Source of the DNA: Frateuria_A sp051900425
GTDB taxonomy: Bacteria > Pseudomonadota > Gammaproteobacteria > Xanthomonadales > Rhodanobacteraceae
DNA length: 64,000 nucleotides
Reading direction: 5' to 3'
Assembly: GCF_051900425.1 (NCBI RefSeq)
Contig: NZ_JBHZGK010000004.1
Span: 1 to 64,000 of the forward strand
Shown: in pieces, positions 8,541 to 16,152 of the stretch
Layout: every line of letters begins with the position of its first letter
How positions within the stretch are numbered: position 1 is the first letter of the stretch
Made by a program: the position numbers and the translations under genes
Notes under the pieces: generated by a model
Seen by the model: only the letters and a program-made list of their open reading frames with translations
What the model was told of the DNA's origin: nothing
Databases searched by the model: none

Positions 8541-9314
8541 ATGCCTGCCGTCCCGCCTTTCATCGTCGCCATCCCGGCGCGTTACGGTTCCACCCGCCTG
8601 CCGGCCAAGCCGCTGCGCCGCCTCGGCGGCGTGCCGATGGTCGTGCGTGTGGCGCAACGCGCGCTTCAGGCCGGCGCGGGTCAAGTCGTTGTGGCGGTGG
8701 ATGACGCGCGCGTCGCCGAGGCGCTGGTCGGGCAGGGCGTCGACATCTGCATGACCCGCGCCGACCATGCCTCCGGCAGTGACCGCCTGGCCGAAGTGGC
8801 CGGCCATTACGGCTGGCCGGATGAGGCCATCGTGGTGAACCTGCAGGGCGACGAGCCGTTCGCGCCGGCAGCGGGCATCCGCGAGGTGGCCCGCGCGCTG
8901 GCCGAGGATGCCGCGCCGATGGCCACGCTCGCCACGCCGATCGCCGACGCGCACGAGTTGTTCGATCCGAACGTGGTCAAGCTGGTGCGTGGAGCGGACG
9001 GACGCGCGCTGTACTTCAGCCGGGCGCCGCTGCCCTGGGCGCGCGATGCCTTCGCGGCCAACCGCGAGGCGCTGCCCGACGGCGTGCCGTTCCTGCGCCA
9101 CATCGGCATCTACGCCTACCGCGCCGGCTTCCTGAACCGCTACACCGGCCTTTCCCGCACGCCGCTGGAGCAGGCCGAGTCGCTCGAACAGCTGCGGGTA
9201 CTGGAACACGGCTTCCCGATCGCCGTGCGGCTGACGCCCGAGCCGTTCCCGCCGGGCATCGACACCGAGGCGGACGTGGAACGCGCCGAGCGCTGGCTCG
9301 CCGGCCAGCCGTAA
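8541..9314 (+). CDS. kdsB: 3-deoxy-manno-octulosonate cytidylyltransferase
   Basis: KdsB activates Kdo as CMP-Kdo for the LPS inner core. The 257-residue protein starts IVAIPARYGSTRLPAKPL, the CTP-binding loop, and has VVAVDDARV and NLQGDEPF, with the C-terminal half ending in GIDTEADVERAERW. The ATG at 8541 gives the family start. The 168 bases before it hold a short GTGGTC/GACCAC hairpin but no gene. A perfect inverted repeat starts three bases after its stop. Confidence 0.96.
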   Translation: MPAVPPFIVAIPARYGSTRLPAKPLRRLGGVPMVVRVAQRALQAGAGQVVVAVDDARVAEALVGQGVDICMTRADHASGSDRLAEVAGHYGWPDEAIVVNLQGDEPFAPAAGIREVARALAEDAAPMATLATPIADAHELFDPNVVKLVRGADGRALYFSRAPLPWARDAFAANREALPDGVPFLRHIGIYAYRAGFLNRYTGLSRTPLEQAESLEQLRVLEHGFPIAVRLTPEPFPPGIDTEADVERAERWLAGQP

Positions 9315-9316
9315 GC

Positions 9317-9381
9317 CGTAGGGTGGGCTTCAGCCCACCGGTTTTCCCGGCGAGGGGCGGTGGGCTGAAGCCCACCCTACG
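9317..9381. repeat. Perfect 23-bp inverted repeat (GTAGGGTGGGCTTCAGCCC family), best copy
   Basis: Arms 9317-9339 and 9359-9381 are exact reverse complements, separated by 19 bases. Each arm is itself partly self-complementary (GGGCTTCAGCCC). It lies immediately after kdsB. Degenerate relatives occur at 18568-18606, 26424-26447 and 48053-48117. Confidence 0.85.
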
Positions 9382-9446
9382 ACAGGCTGCAGCCTGTTCG
9401 GCCACCGGTCACGGCGCCGCTTGCCGGAACGGCTAGAATCGCGTCC

Positions 9447-11273
9447 ATGCAGTCGCCCCAGACGCCGCCGTTCGACGGCAAGGCCTTCGTCCAGACCCTG
9501 ACCACCTCGCCCGGCGTCTACCGATACTTCGACGCCGACGGCGAGCTGTTGTACGTGGGCAAGGCGGGCAGCCTCAAGAAGCGCGTCGGCAGCTATTTCC
9601 TCAAGCCGCGGATGGAGCCGCGCATCAACGCGATGGTGTCGCAGATCGCGCGCTGCGAGGTCACCGTCACGCGGACCGAGGGCGAGGCGCTGCTGCTCGA
9701 GTCGCAGCTGATCAAATCGCTCAAGCCGCGCTACAACATCCTGCTGCGCGACGACAAGAGCTACCCGTACATCTACCTCTCCGGTGGCGAGGACTATCCG
9801 CGCCTGGCCTTCCATCGCGGCGCCAAGAACCTCAAAGGCCGCTTCTTCGGGCCCTACCCGAGCGCCTTCGCCGTGCGCGAAAGCCTCAACCTGATGCAGA
9901 AGCTGTTCAAGGTGCGCCAGTGCGAGGACAGCTACTTCCGCAACCGCTCGCGCCCGTGCCTGCAACACCAGATCGGCCGTTGCGCGGCGCCGTGCGTGGG
10001 GCTGGTATCGGTCGAGCACTACCGCAACGACGTGCGCCATGCCGAGATGTTCCTGGAAGGGCGCAGCAGCGCCGTGATCGACGAACTGGCCACGTCGATG
10101 GAGAAGGCTGCCGCCGAGCTCGATTTCGAACGAGCGGCCGCGTTGCGCGACCAGGTCGCCGCCTTGCGCAAGCTGCAGGCGCAGCACCACGTGCAGGGCG
10201 CCAGCGCCGACATGGACGTGGTCGCCTGCCGCATCGAGGGCGGCATGGCGTGCGTCAGCGTGCTGTTCTTCCGCAACGGCATCAGTCTGGGCACGCGCGA
10301 CTTCTTCCCACGCCTGCCGCTGGATGCCGAGCCAGCGGACGTGCTGGCGCAGTTCATCGCCCAGTACTACCTGGAACGACCGGTGCCGCGCGAGATCATC
10401 CTGTGCGACACGATCCCCGACCAGGCCCTGCTCGCACAGGTGCTGTGCGAGCAAGCGGGCCATTCGGTGGAGATCAAATCCAGCGTGCGTGGCGAACGAG
10501 CGCGCTTCCTGCAGATGGCCGAGCGCAACGCGCAGGCCTCGTTGACCTCGCGCCTGGCGAGTCGGCAGACCCTGGGCGCGCGCTTCGACGACCTGCAGAA
10601 GCTGCTGGAACTGGCCGAGCCGCCGCGGCGCATCGAGTGCTTCGACATCAGCCACACCATGGGCGAGGCGACGGTCGCTTCGTGCGTGGTGTTTGGCCCT
10701 GAAGGGCCGGAGAAGTCGCACTACCGCCGCTTCAACATCGCCGGCATCACGCCCGGCGACGATTACGCCGCGATGCACCAGGCGCTCACCCGGCGTTTCC
10801 GCAAGGTGGCGGCGGGCGAGGGTGCCAAGCCCGACGTGCTGCTGATCGACGGTGGCGGCGGGCAGGTCGCGCAGGCGCTGGACGTGCTGGCCGAACTGGG
10901 CGTGGCCGGCATCCAGGTGGTTGGCGTGGCCAAGGGGCCGGGTCGGCGCGCGGGCGAGGAAACCCTCGTGCTCGCCAACTCCGGCCGTGAAATCCACCCC
11001 GGCTCGGCCTCGCCCGCGCTGCATCTGGTGGCCGCCGTGCGCGACGAAGCCCACCGCTTCGCGATCAGCGGGCACCGCAAGCGGCGCGAGAAGGCGCGCG
11101 AGCGCAGCGTGCTCGAAGACGTGCCGGGCATCGGTGCGCGGCGGCGCGCGGCGCTGCTCAAGGCGTTCGGCGGCCTGGCCGGGGTCGAGGCCGCCGGCGT
11201 GGAAGAGCTGGCCTCGATCAAGGGCATCGATCGTGGCCTGGCCGAACGCATCTACAACACGTTGCACGGCTGA
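9447..11273 (+). CDS. uvrC: UvrABC excinuclease subunit C
   Basis: UvrC makes both incisions in nucleotide excision repair. The 608-residue protein has an N-terminal GIY-YIG nuclease (GVYRYFDADGELLYVGKAGSL, about residues 23-43). A UVR/UvrB-binding motif lies in the middle (ELDFERAAALRDQVAALRKL). The RNase-H-like C-nuclease carries ECFDISHTMGEATVASCVVF and DVLLIDGGGGQ. Tandem helix-hairpin-helix motifs close the protein (VPGIGARRRAALLKAFGG and IKGIDRGLAERI). Length is normal. A TAGAAT -10-like box lies only 8 bases upstream of the ATG, so the leader may be very short. Confidence 0.97.
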   Translation: MQSPQTPPFDGKAFVQTLTTSPGVYRYFDADGELLYVGKAGSLKKRVGSYFLKPRMEPRINAMVSQIARCEVTVTRTEGEALLLESQLIKSLKPRYNILLRDDKSYPYIYLSGGEDYPRLAFHRGAKNLKGRFFGPYPSAFAVRESLNLMQKLFKVRQCEDSYFRNRSRPCLQHQIGRCAAPCVGLVSVEHYRNDVRHAEMFLEGRSSAVIDELATSMEKAAAELDFERAAALRDQVAALRKLQAQHHVQGASADMDVVACRIEGGMACVSVLFFRNGISLGTRDFFPRLPLDAEPADVLAQFIAQYYLERPVPREIILCDTIPDQALLAQVLCEQAGHSVEIKSSVRGERARFLQMAERNAQASLTSRLASRQTLGARFDDLQKLLELAEPPRRIECFDISHTMGEATVASCVVFGPEGPEKSHYRRFNIAGITPGDDYAAMHQALTRRFRKVAAGEGAKPDVLLIDGGGGQVAQALDVLAELGVAGIQVVGVAKGPGRRAGEETLVLANSGREIHPGSASPALHLVAAVRDEAHRFAISGHRKRREKARERSVLEDVPGIGARRRAALLKAFGGLAGVEAAGVEELASIKGIDRGLAERIYNTLHG

Positions 11274-11323
11274 AACGCAGACTGCCGTGCGACACTGATG
11301 ATCGACAACCGACGGAAAGGACG

Positions 11324-11938
11324 ATGCGCATCAACCTACCCACCTGGCTGACCCTGTTCCGCGTGGCGCTGCTGCCGGTGATGGTGGTGGTGTTCTACCT
11401 GCCGTTCCGCGGGCACAACTTCACGGCCGCCATCGTCTTCGTGCTGGCCGCCGTCACCGACTGGCTGGACGGCTACCTGGCGCGACGGCTGAACCAGACC
11501 TCGGCGTTCGGTGCCTTCCTCGATCCCGTCGCGGACAAGCTCATGGTCGCGGTGACGCTGTTCCTGCTGGTCGAATCCCATCGCGGCGGCTGGCCGGGCA
11601 TCCTGATGGCGGTGACCGCGGCGGTCATCGTGGGCCGCGAAATCAGTATTTCCGCCTTGCGCGAGTGGATGGCCGAAATCGGCATGCGCGCCACGGTGAA
11701 GGTGGCGTTTGTCGGCAAGCTCAAGACCGTGATGCAGATGATCGCGCTGGTCGTGCTCATCGTGCAGCACGAGAAGGAAGCGGAGGCGCTGCGGCTGTAC
11801 CACATCGGCGAAGGGCTGCTGGTGATCGCCGGTGGGCTGACCATCTGGTCGGGCATGCACTACCTGCGCGCTGCCTGGCCGATGCTCCGCGGCGAGCCGC
11901 CGAAGCAGCCTGGCACCAGCAAGCGTGCCGAGGCTTGA
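11324..11938 (+). CDS. pgsA: CDP-diacylglycerol--glycerol-3-phosphate 3-phosphatidyltransferase
   Basis: PgsA makes phosphatidylglycerol phosphate, the committed step to PG and cardiolipin, in the inner membrane. The 204-residue protein has the CDP-alcohol phosphotransferase motif DG-x2-AR-x8-G-x3-D-x3-D, read as DGYLARRLNQTSAFGAFLDPVADK at about residues 48-72 (given here as separate overlapping pieces DGYLARR and GAFLDPVADK). Several hydrophobic helices surround it. GGAAAGGA before the ATG is a good ribosome binding site. It sits 50 bases after uvrC, as in many gammaproteobacteria. Its stop codon overlaps the -35 box of the tRNA-Gly promoter. Confidence 0.95.
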   Translation: MRINLPTWLTLFRVALLPVMVVVFYLPFRGHNFTAAIVFVLAAVTDWLDGYLARRLNQTSAFGAFLDPVADKLMVAVTLFLLVESHRGGWPGILMAVTAAVIVGREISISALREWMAEIGMRATVKVAFVGKLKTVMQMIALVVLIVQHEKEAEALRLYHIGEGLLVIAGGLTIWSGMHYLRAAWPMLRGEPPKQPGTSKRAEA

Positions 11939-11962
11939 CGAGTCTGTTTTCGCCGCTAAAAT
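11935..11962 (+). promoter_or_regulatory. Sigma-70 promoter for the first tRNA-Gly
   Basis: TTGACG at 11935-11940 and TAAAAT at 11957-11962 are separated by 16 bases, 13 bases before the mature tRNA 5' end. The -35 box contains the pgsA stop codon, so the tRNA promoter begins inside the end of pgsA. Confidence 0.7.
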
Positions 11963-11975
11963 GCGCGGCTCCGAT

Positions 11976-12051
<76 letters not shown>

Positions 12052-12059
12052 GTTTCTCC

Positions 12060-12088
12060 AGAAGCCCCGGCCATGCCGGGGCTTCGTC
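12060..12088 (+). terminator. Hairpin terminator after tRNA-Gly copy 1
   Basis: GAAGCCCCGG and CCGGGGCTTC form a perfect 10-bp stem with a 5-base loop at 12061-12085, followed by a weak T-rich stretch (GTCGTTTC). Confidence 0.55.
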
Positions 12089-12134
12089 GTTTCGGCGGCC
12101 GCTACGGAAACATGCAAAAGGCGCGTGCGGGGCC

Positions 12135-12162
12135 TTCACATCCGGCCCGGTTCTGCTATCCT
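12135..12162 (+). promoter_or_regulatory. Candidate promoter for the second tRNA-Gly
   Basis: TTCACA at 12135-12140 and TATCCT at 12157-12162 are separated by 16 bases, with the same distance to the tRNA as in copy 1. The box sequences differ and are weaker than those of copy 1. Confidence 0.5.
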
Positions 12163-12175
12163 TTCCGACTCTGAC

Positions 12176-12251
<76 letters not shown>

Positions 12252-12258
12252 GTTTCCA

Positions 12259-12290
12259 GAAACCTCGGACTACCGGGGTTTTGTTTTTTT
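12259..12290 (+). terminator. Rho-independent terminator after tRNA-Gly copy 2
   Basis: AACCTCGG pairs with CCGGGGTT (one G-T pair) around a short loop and is followed by TTGTTTTTTT. This is a canonical intrinsic terminator for the tRNA-Gly transcript. Confidence 0.85.
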
Positions 12291-12323
12291 AAGCGGACCG
12301 CAACCATGCGTTCCGCGCGCGAT

Positions 12324-12397
12324 GGCCAGGTGGCAGAGTGGTCATGCAGCGGCCTGCAAAGCCGTGTACGCCGGTTCGATTCCGACCCTGGCCTCCA
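12324..12397 (+). tRNA. tRNA-Cys(GCA)
   Basis: A 74-base cloverleaf including an encoded CCA. The acceptor is GGCCAGG/CCTGGCC, the anticodon stem-loop is GCGGCCTGCAAAGCCGT with GCA, and the T-arm is CCGGTTCGATTCCGACC. The arrangement after tRNA-Gly is common in gammaproteobacteria. Confidence 0.97.
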
Positions 12398-12411
12398 TTG
12401 CGCGATCGTTG

Positions 12412-12440
12412 AAGGCCCGCCACCGGCGGGCCTTTTCGTT
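12412..12440 (+). terminator. Rho-independent terminator after tRNA-Cys
   Basis: AAGGCCCGC and GCGGGCCTT form a perfect stem around a CACCG loop at 12413-12435, followed by TTCGTTT. Confidence 0.8.
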
Positions 12441-12501
12441 TGGCGCGCCTCGAACCTGCAGGCGCCTGCTTTGCGAGCGACGCCTTCTCGCGCCCACGGC
12501 G

Positions 12502-12525
12502 GGCATCGCCCGCAAGCGGGCTCCG
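12502..12525. repeat. GCATCGCCCGCAAGCGGGCTCC repeat, copy 1
   Basis: A short self-complementary element (CCCGC AAGC GGG core) of the REP type. The same sequence, with one change, is in opposite orientation at 15826-15847. A looser relative with GCAGGC...GCAAGC arms lies at 45849-45892. Confidence 0.6.
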
Positions 12526-12560
12526 ACAACGGCGGGCGGGTGCTACGATCCGTGCCTTAT

Positions 12561-12647
12561 GCCCGGATGGCGAAACTGGTAGACGCAAGGGACTTAAAAT
12601 CCCTCACCCTCGCGGGTATGCGGGTTCGAACCCCGCTCCGGGCACCA
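12561..12647 (+). tRNA. tRNA-Leu(UAA)
   Basis: An 87-base type-II tRNA with a long variable arm and an encoded CCA. The acceptor is GCCCGGA/TCCGGGC, the anticodon stem-loop is GGGACTTAAAATCCC with TAA, the variable arm is TCACCCTCGCGGGT, and the T-arm is GCGGGTTCGAACCCCGC. Confidence 0.97.
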
Positions 12648-12663
12648 CCGACGATTCGCATCC

Positions 12664-13119
12664 ATGTCCAATCCGCATATCAAAAATGTCACGGGCCACC
12701 ACGAGGCTGCCCCTCCGGCCGGTCGCGAGCCCGGGCCTGCGGACGGAAATTCTGGCGCCCAAGGGCCGTGGACGGTTCTGCTGGTCGAGGACGACGTGCT
12801 CATTCGGATGGATGCCGCCGACATGCTGCGGGAACTCGGGTACGAGGTCCTGGAGGCCGAATACGGACCGGATGCGCTGATGCAGCTCCGCGAACGGCCC
12901 ATCGACGTCCTGGTGACCGACGTGGGACTGCCGGGCATGTCGGGTACCGAACTTGCCGAACGTGCCCGGCAACTGCAGCCGCACATCGGGCTGGTCTTTG
13001 CCACCGGCGATACGGAACTGGAAAGCCGGGAAGGGCGGCCGCGCGCTGCGATCCTCTGCAAGCCCTACGACAGCGCGAGCCTCGCCGAAAGCGTACGCGG
13101 CGCGCTGGCGCGGCCCTGA
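12664..13119 (+). CDS. Single-domain response regulator (CheY-like receiver)
   Basis: The 151-residue protein has about 36 disordered N-terminal residues and one receiver domain. The acidic pocket is Glu42/Asp43/Asp44 (LLVEDDVLIR), the phospho-acceptor is Asp86 (VTDVGLPGMSG), the switch residue is Thr114 (FATGD) and the conserved lysine is Lys133 (CKPYD). There is no output domain, so it must act by protein contact or as a phosphorelay intermediate. Its partner kinase is not adjacent. It begins 17 bases after tRNA-Leu and is followed directly by the 3' end of the opposite-strand tmRNA. Confidence 0.88.
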   Translation: MSNPHIKNVTGHHEAAPPAGREPGPADGNSGAQGPWTVLLVEDDVLIRMDAADMLRELGYEVLEAEYGPDALMQLRERPIDVLVTDVGLPGMSGTELAERARQLQPHIGLVFATGDTELESREGRPRAAILCKPYDSASLAESVRGALARP

Positions 13120-13189
13120 GGGACAAAGAAAACCGGCACCGCGCTTGCACGTCGGTGCCGGCTGCCTTGGCATCGCCTGGATGCCGTAT

Positions 13190-13541
<352 letters not shown>

Positions 13542-13569
13542 GGGGAAATCAGAGCTGGTCAGTCGTACA

Positions 13570-13599
13570 AGTATATGGGGCCGGTACGGCACGCTTCAA
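13570..13599 (-). promoter_or_regulatory. Sigma-70 promoter for ssrA
   Basis: On the minus strand TTGAAG (13599-13594) and TATACT (13575-13570) are 18 bases apart. Initiation about 7 bases downstream would give a pre-tmRNA with a leader of roughly 20 bases for RNase P removal. Confidence 0.7.
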
Positions 13600-13618
13600 T
13601 GTGCACGCCGGTGACTGT

Positions 13619-14110
13619 TCAGGCCTCGCGGTTATGCGCGCGCATGGTGCGCTGCTTCTCGCGCTGCCAGTCGCGTTCCTTCTCCGCATCGCGCTTGTCG
13701 TGCGCCTGCTTGCCGCGGGCCAGGCCGATCTCGACCTTGACCTTGTTGCCTTTCCAGTACATCGCGATCGGGACCAGTGTGTAACCCTTGCGCTCGACCG
13801 CGCCGATCAGCTGGTCGATCTCCTGCTTGTGGAGCAGCAGCTTGCGCGTGCGCCGGTCCTCGGCAATCACATGCGTGGAGGCGCTGATGAGCGGCGGGAT
13901 CGACGTACCTACCAGGAAGATTTCGCCCTTGAGCACGACCGCATACCCGTCGCCGAAATTGATCCGGCCGGCACGCAACGCCTTCAGCTCCCAGCCCTGA
14001 AGCGCGATGCCGGCCTCGTAGCGCTGGTCGATGTGGTACTCGTGGCGGGCGCGCTTGTTGAGCGCGATCGTCCCGCCAGCGTGCTTGTCCTTGTCCTTCG
14101 CTTTTGCCAT
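13619..14110 (-). CDS. smpB: SsrA-binding protein
   Basis: SmpB binds the tRNA-like domain of tmRNA and places it in the empty ribosomal A site. The 163-residue protein shows ALNKRARHEYHI, YEAGIALQGWELKALRAGR, and the basic C-terminal tail (RDWQREKQRTMRAH) that enters the mRNA channel. The ATG at 14110 gives the family start MAKAKDKDK; upstream codons are not conserved. It is followed by ssrA in the same direction and is divergent from ratA. Confidence 0.97.
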   Translation of the reverse strand: MAKAKDKDKHAGGTIALNKRARHEYHIDQRYEAGIALQGWELKALRAGRINFGDGYAVVLKGEIFLVGTSIPPLISASTHVIAEDRRTRKLLLHKQEIDQLIGAVERKGYTLVPIAMYWKGNKVKVEIGLARGKQAHDKRDAEKERDWQREKQRTMRAHNREA

Positions 14111-14177
14111 GTCCGCTAGACTTGCGCCTTTGCGGTGCGCCGGAAGCCGTCGCACCCGAATGATGGAAGAGGTAGCC

Positions 14178-14606
14178 GTGATCGAAATCCGACGAAGCGC
14201 CCTGGTCAATTACACGCCGGCGCAAATGTTCGATCTGGTCAACGACGTGGAAGCATACCCAAAGCGCTTCGCCTGGTGTGCCGGCGCGCAGGTGCTCGAG
14301 CGCGAGGGCGACACGCTGGTAGCGCGGCTGGACCTCAGGTACGCCGGCCTCAAGCAGAGCTTCACCACCCGCAACACCACCGAAGCGCCGCGGCGCCTGC
14401 ACATGCAACTGGTGGAAGGGCCGTTCCGCAGCCTGGACGGGCTCTGGGAATTCATTCCGCTCGGCGACCAGGGTTGCAAGATCGCTTTCGCGCTGGATTT
14501 CGACTATGTGGGCCTGGGTGCCACGGCGATCAAGCTCGGCTTTCAGGCGCTGGCGAGCAAGATGGTCGATGATTTTGGCCGCGAGGCCCGGCGCGCGTAT
14601 GGCTGA
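14178..14606 (+). CDS. ratA: RatA-type START-domain protein (type II toxin-antitoxin RatA / ubiquinone-binding family)
   Basis: The 142-residue protein is the coenzyme-Q-binding START/polyketide cyclase type found beside smpB. It has IRRSALVNYTPAQMFDLVNDVEAYPKRF split over residues 3-30, then the WEFIPLG and ALDFDYVG strands, ending ASKMVDDFGREARRAYG. In E. coli RatA was reported to block 70S assembly; relatives are Coq10-like lipid carriers, so the role here is open. GTG at 14178 has AGAGG upstream; ATG at 14160 or 14163 are alternatives. It overlaps rnfH by 8 bases. Confidence 0.85.
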   Translation: MIEIRRSALVNYTPAQMFDLVNDVEAYPKRFAWCAGAQVLEREGDTLVARLDLRYAGLKQSFTTRNTTEAPRRLHMQLVEGPFRSLDGLWEFIPLGDQGCKIAFALDFDYVGLGATAIKLGFQALASKMVDDFGREARRAYG

Positions 14607-14865
14607 GATCGCGGTGGAAGTGGTGCTCGCGCTGCCTGGGCGCACGCTGCTCAAGCGACTGGTGCTGGACTTGGGCTCGACCGTAGGCGACGCGATCGCG
14701 GCGGCTCAGCTGGGCCAGGACAGCGTCCGGGTCGATCTGCAGCGGGTCGGCGTGTTCGGCCGGCGCGTACCACCGGAGCATCGGTTGCGCGATGGCGACC
14801 GGGTGGAAATCTATCGCGCGCTGGTGGTCGACCCCAAGGAGGCGCGGCGTCGCCGCGCCCGCTGA
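14599..14865 (+). CDS. rnfH: RnfH family ubiquitin-like protein
   Basis: An 88-residue beta-grasp protein (IAVEVVLALPGRTLLKRL, VGVFGRRVPPEHRLRDGDRVEIYRAL) ending in an Arg-rich tail. RnfH is the usual partner gene of ratA (PasI in the older toxin-antitoxin literature), and its biochemical function is not established. The ATG at 14599 overlaps the end of ratA. It converges on bamE, two bases apart. Confidence 0.88.
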   Translation: MAEIAVEVVLALPGRTLLKRLVLDLGSTVGDAIAAAQLGQDSVRVDLQRVGVFGRRVPPEHRLRDGDRVEIYRALVVDPKEARRRRAR

Positions 14866-14867
14866 CA

Positions 14868-15317
14868 TCAGCGCGTGCCGTCGTCGGGCGGCGTCGAGCC
14901 GCTGTCCTCGGTACCGCCGTTGTTCTTGTCGCCCTGGGTTTCGTCGACCGGGTAGGTAACGTGGTACTTCTTGCTGTCCTCGAGCATCTTCTGCGGATCC
15001 TGCGCAAAGAAGTCGCCGTCGGTGCGCACCAGCGTGTCGTTGTTGAAGGTCAGCGTGAACGTGCGGATCTTGATCTTGCCGCCCCGGTGCTGCTGGGTGG
15101 ACACGTAATCCCAGCGGTTCTGGTTGAACGGGGTGTGCACCGAAGGCGAGCCCAGCAGCACCAGCACCTGGTGCTTGGTCATGCCCGGCTTGAGCTGATC
15201 GACGTCCTTCTTGTCGAGAAAGTTGCCCTGCTGCACGTCGGGAACATAGACCAGTCCGCAGCCCACCAGCGAGAGCGCCAGCATGGCGGAACCGAGCGTG
15301 CGAATCAGCTTGTGCAT
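14868..15317 (-). CDS. bamE: Outer membrane assembly lipoprotein BamE
   Basis: BamE (SmpA/OmlA) is a lipoprotein of the BAM complex that folds outer-membrane proteins. The 149-residue precursor has a signal peptide with lipobox LVGC and lipidated Cys20. The BamE fold follows: VQQGNFLDKKDVDQLKPGMTKHQV given across residues 28-51, LLGSPSVHTPFNQNRWDYV, and GGKIKIRTFTLTF. The C-terminal 30 residues are polar and low-complexity. It is divergent from fur, an arrangement conserved in Pseudomonas and Xanthomonas. Confidence 0.95.
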   Translation of the reverse strand: MHKLIRTLGSAMLALSLVGCGLVYVPDVQQGNFLDKKDVDQLKPGMTKHQVLVLLGSPSVHTPFNQNRWDYVSTQQHRGGKIKIRTFTLTFNNDTLVRTDGDFFAQDPQKMLEDSKKYHVTYPVDETQGDKNNGGTEDSGSTPPDDGTR

Positions 15318-15391
15318 GCGTGTTTGCGTCCGGATCGTGAAGGTGTCGATGATACACTAACGGCCTTGGTACGCCGTGCGTGGAGCTTGCT

Positions 15392-15808
15392 ATGGAACAG
15401 GAAACCAGAGAGCTGCGCCGGGTCGGCCTGAAGGTCACCCACCCGCGCATGCGGATCCTGCAGATCTTCGAGGAGGAGGGCGTCCAGCACCTCACTGCCG
15501 AAGACGTCTACAAGAAGCTGCTGGCCGAACAGGAAGACATCGGCCTGGCAACGGTCTATCGCGTGCTCACCCAGTTCGAGGCCGCGGGCATCGTGGTCAA
15601 GCACAACTTCGAAGGCGGCCAGGCCGTCTACGAGCTCGACCGCGGCAAGCACCACGACCACATGATCGACGTAGACAGCGGCAAGGTCATCGAGTTCGTC
15701 AGTGAGGAGATCGAGCGGCTGCAGAAGGAAATTGCCGCCAAGCACGGCTACGTGCTGGAGGATCACAGCCTGGTGCTGTACGTGCGGCCGAAAGGCAAGG
15801 CGCGTTGA
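15392..15808 (+). CDS. fur: Ferric uptake regulator
   Basis: Fur is an iron-dependent repressor. The 138-residue protein has the winged helix (LKVTHPRMRILQIFEE, AEDVYKKLLAEQEDIGLATVYRVLTQFE) and the HHDHMIDVDSGKVIEF metal/dimer motif. The CxxC zinc site typical of E. coli Fur is absent; no cysteine occurs in the protein, as in Pseudomonas/Xanthomonas-type Fur. ATG at 15392 has GGAG 6 bases upstream; GTG at 15380 is less likely. A TACACT box at 15353-15358 may be its -10 element. Confidence 0.95.
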   Translation: MEQETRELRRVGLKVTHPRMRILQIFEEEGVQHLTAEDVYKKLLAEQEDIGLATVYRVLTQFEAAGIVVKHNFEGGQAVYELDRGKHHDHMIDVDSGKVIEFVSEEIERLQKEIAAKHGYVLEDHSLVLYVRPKGKAR

Positions 15809-15825
15809 TCCCGCGAACCCTGCAC

Positions 15826-15847
15826 GAGCCCGCTTGCGGGCGACGCC
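15826..15847. repeat. GAGCCCGCTTGCGGGCGACGCC repeat, copy 2
   Basis: Reverse complement of the element at 12502-12525 with one base changed. It lies 17 bases after the fur stop and is probably a REP-like hairpin. Confidence 0.6.
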
Positions 15848-15910
15848 ATTTGGCAGGGTCGGAGGAGCTTCGCCCACGAGGGGCTCCTAGAAACGGCATG
15901 TGAGCGAGGC

Positions 15911-15948
15911 AAAAAAAAGCCGCGGGAGGACTCCTGTCCACCCACGGC
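15911..15948 (-). terminator. Strong rho-independent terminator on the minus strand
   Basis: On the minus strand GCCGTGGGTGGA and TCCTCCCGCGGC pair over 12 positions with a single T-T mismatch and one wobble, around a CAGGAG loop, followed by eight T residues (the A-run at 15911-15918). It terminates leftward transcription, about 200 bases beyond the histidine kinase stop at 16153. No gene ends closer to it. Confidence 0.9.
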
Positions 15949-16152
15949 TGATCCGTTACCACATAGCGCCTCGGCAGTGCGAATTGCTCGCTGGCCGGAT
16001 TGCGCCGTTGGTACCGGCGGAACGGCTTCCTGCCGTTCTTCGTGGCCACCGTCCCCACGGTGACCACGGCACGCCATCTTGCGATGGCGGCTCCCCCACA
16101 TCGATGGACCGATGCTAACGAGCTGTTCACGATTGCGGTATTGGAAAAATTC
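15949..16152 (-). other. Non-coding interval between kinase stop and terminator; candidate sRNA or long 3' UTR
   Basis: These 204 bases contain no credible gene. They end in the strong minus-strand terminator, so they are transcribed either as the 3' UTR of the kinase gene or as a separate small RNA. Local inverted repeats occur (GGAAAAATTCC at 16143-16153 and CGTGGTCACCG near 16050-16060). Short open frames exist on both strands without ribosome binding sites. Confidence 0.4.

Noticed and set aside
15763..16101. Small open frame opposite the fur-kinase intergenic region
   Set aside because: No ribosome binding site, unnatural composition and overlap with the strong terminator; kept only as a possible RNA.
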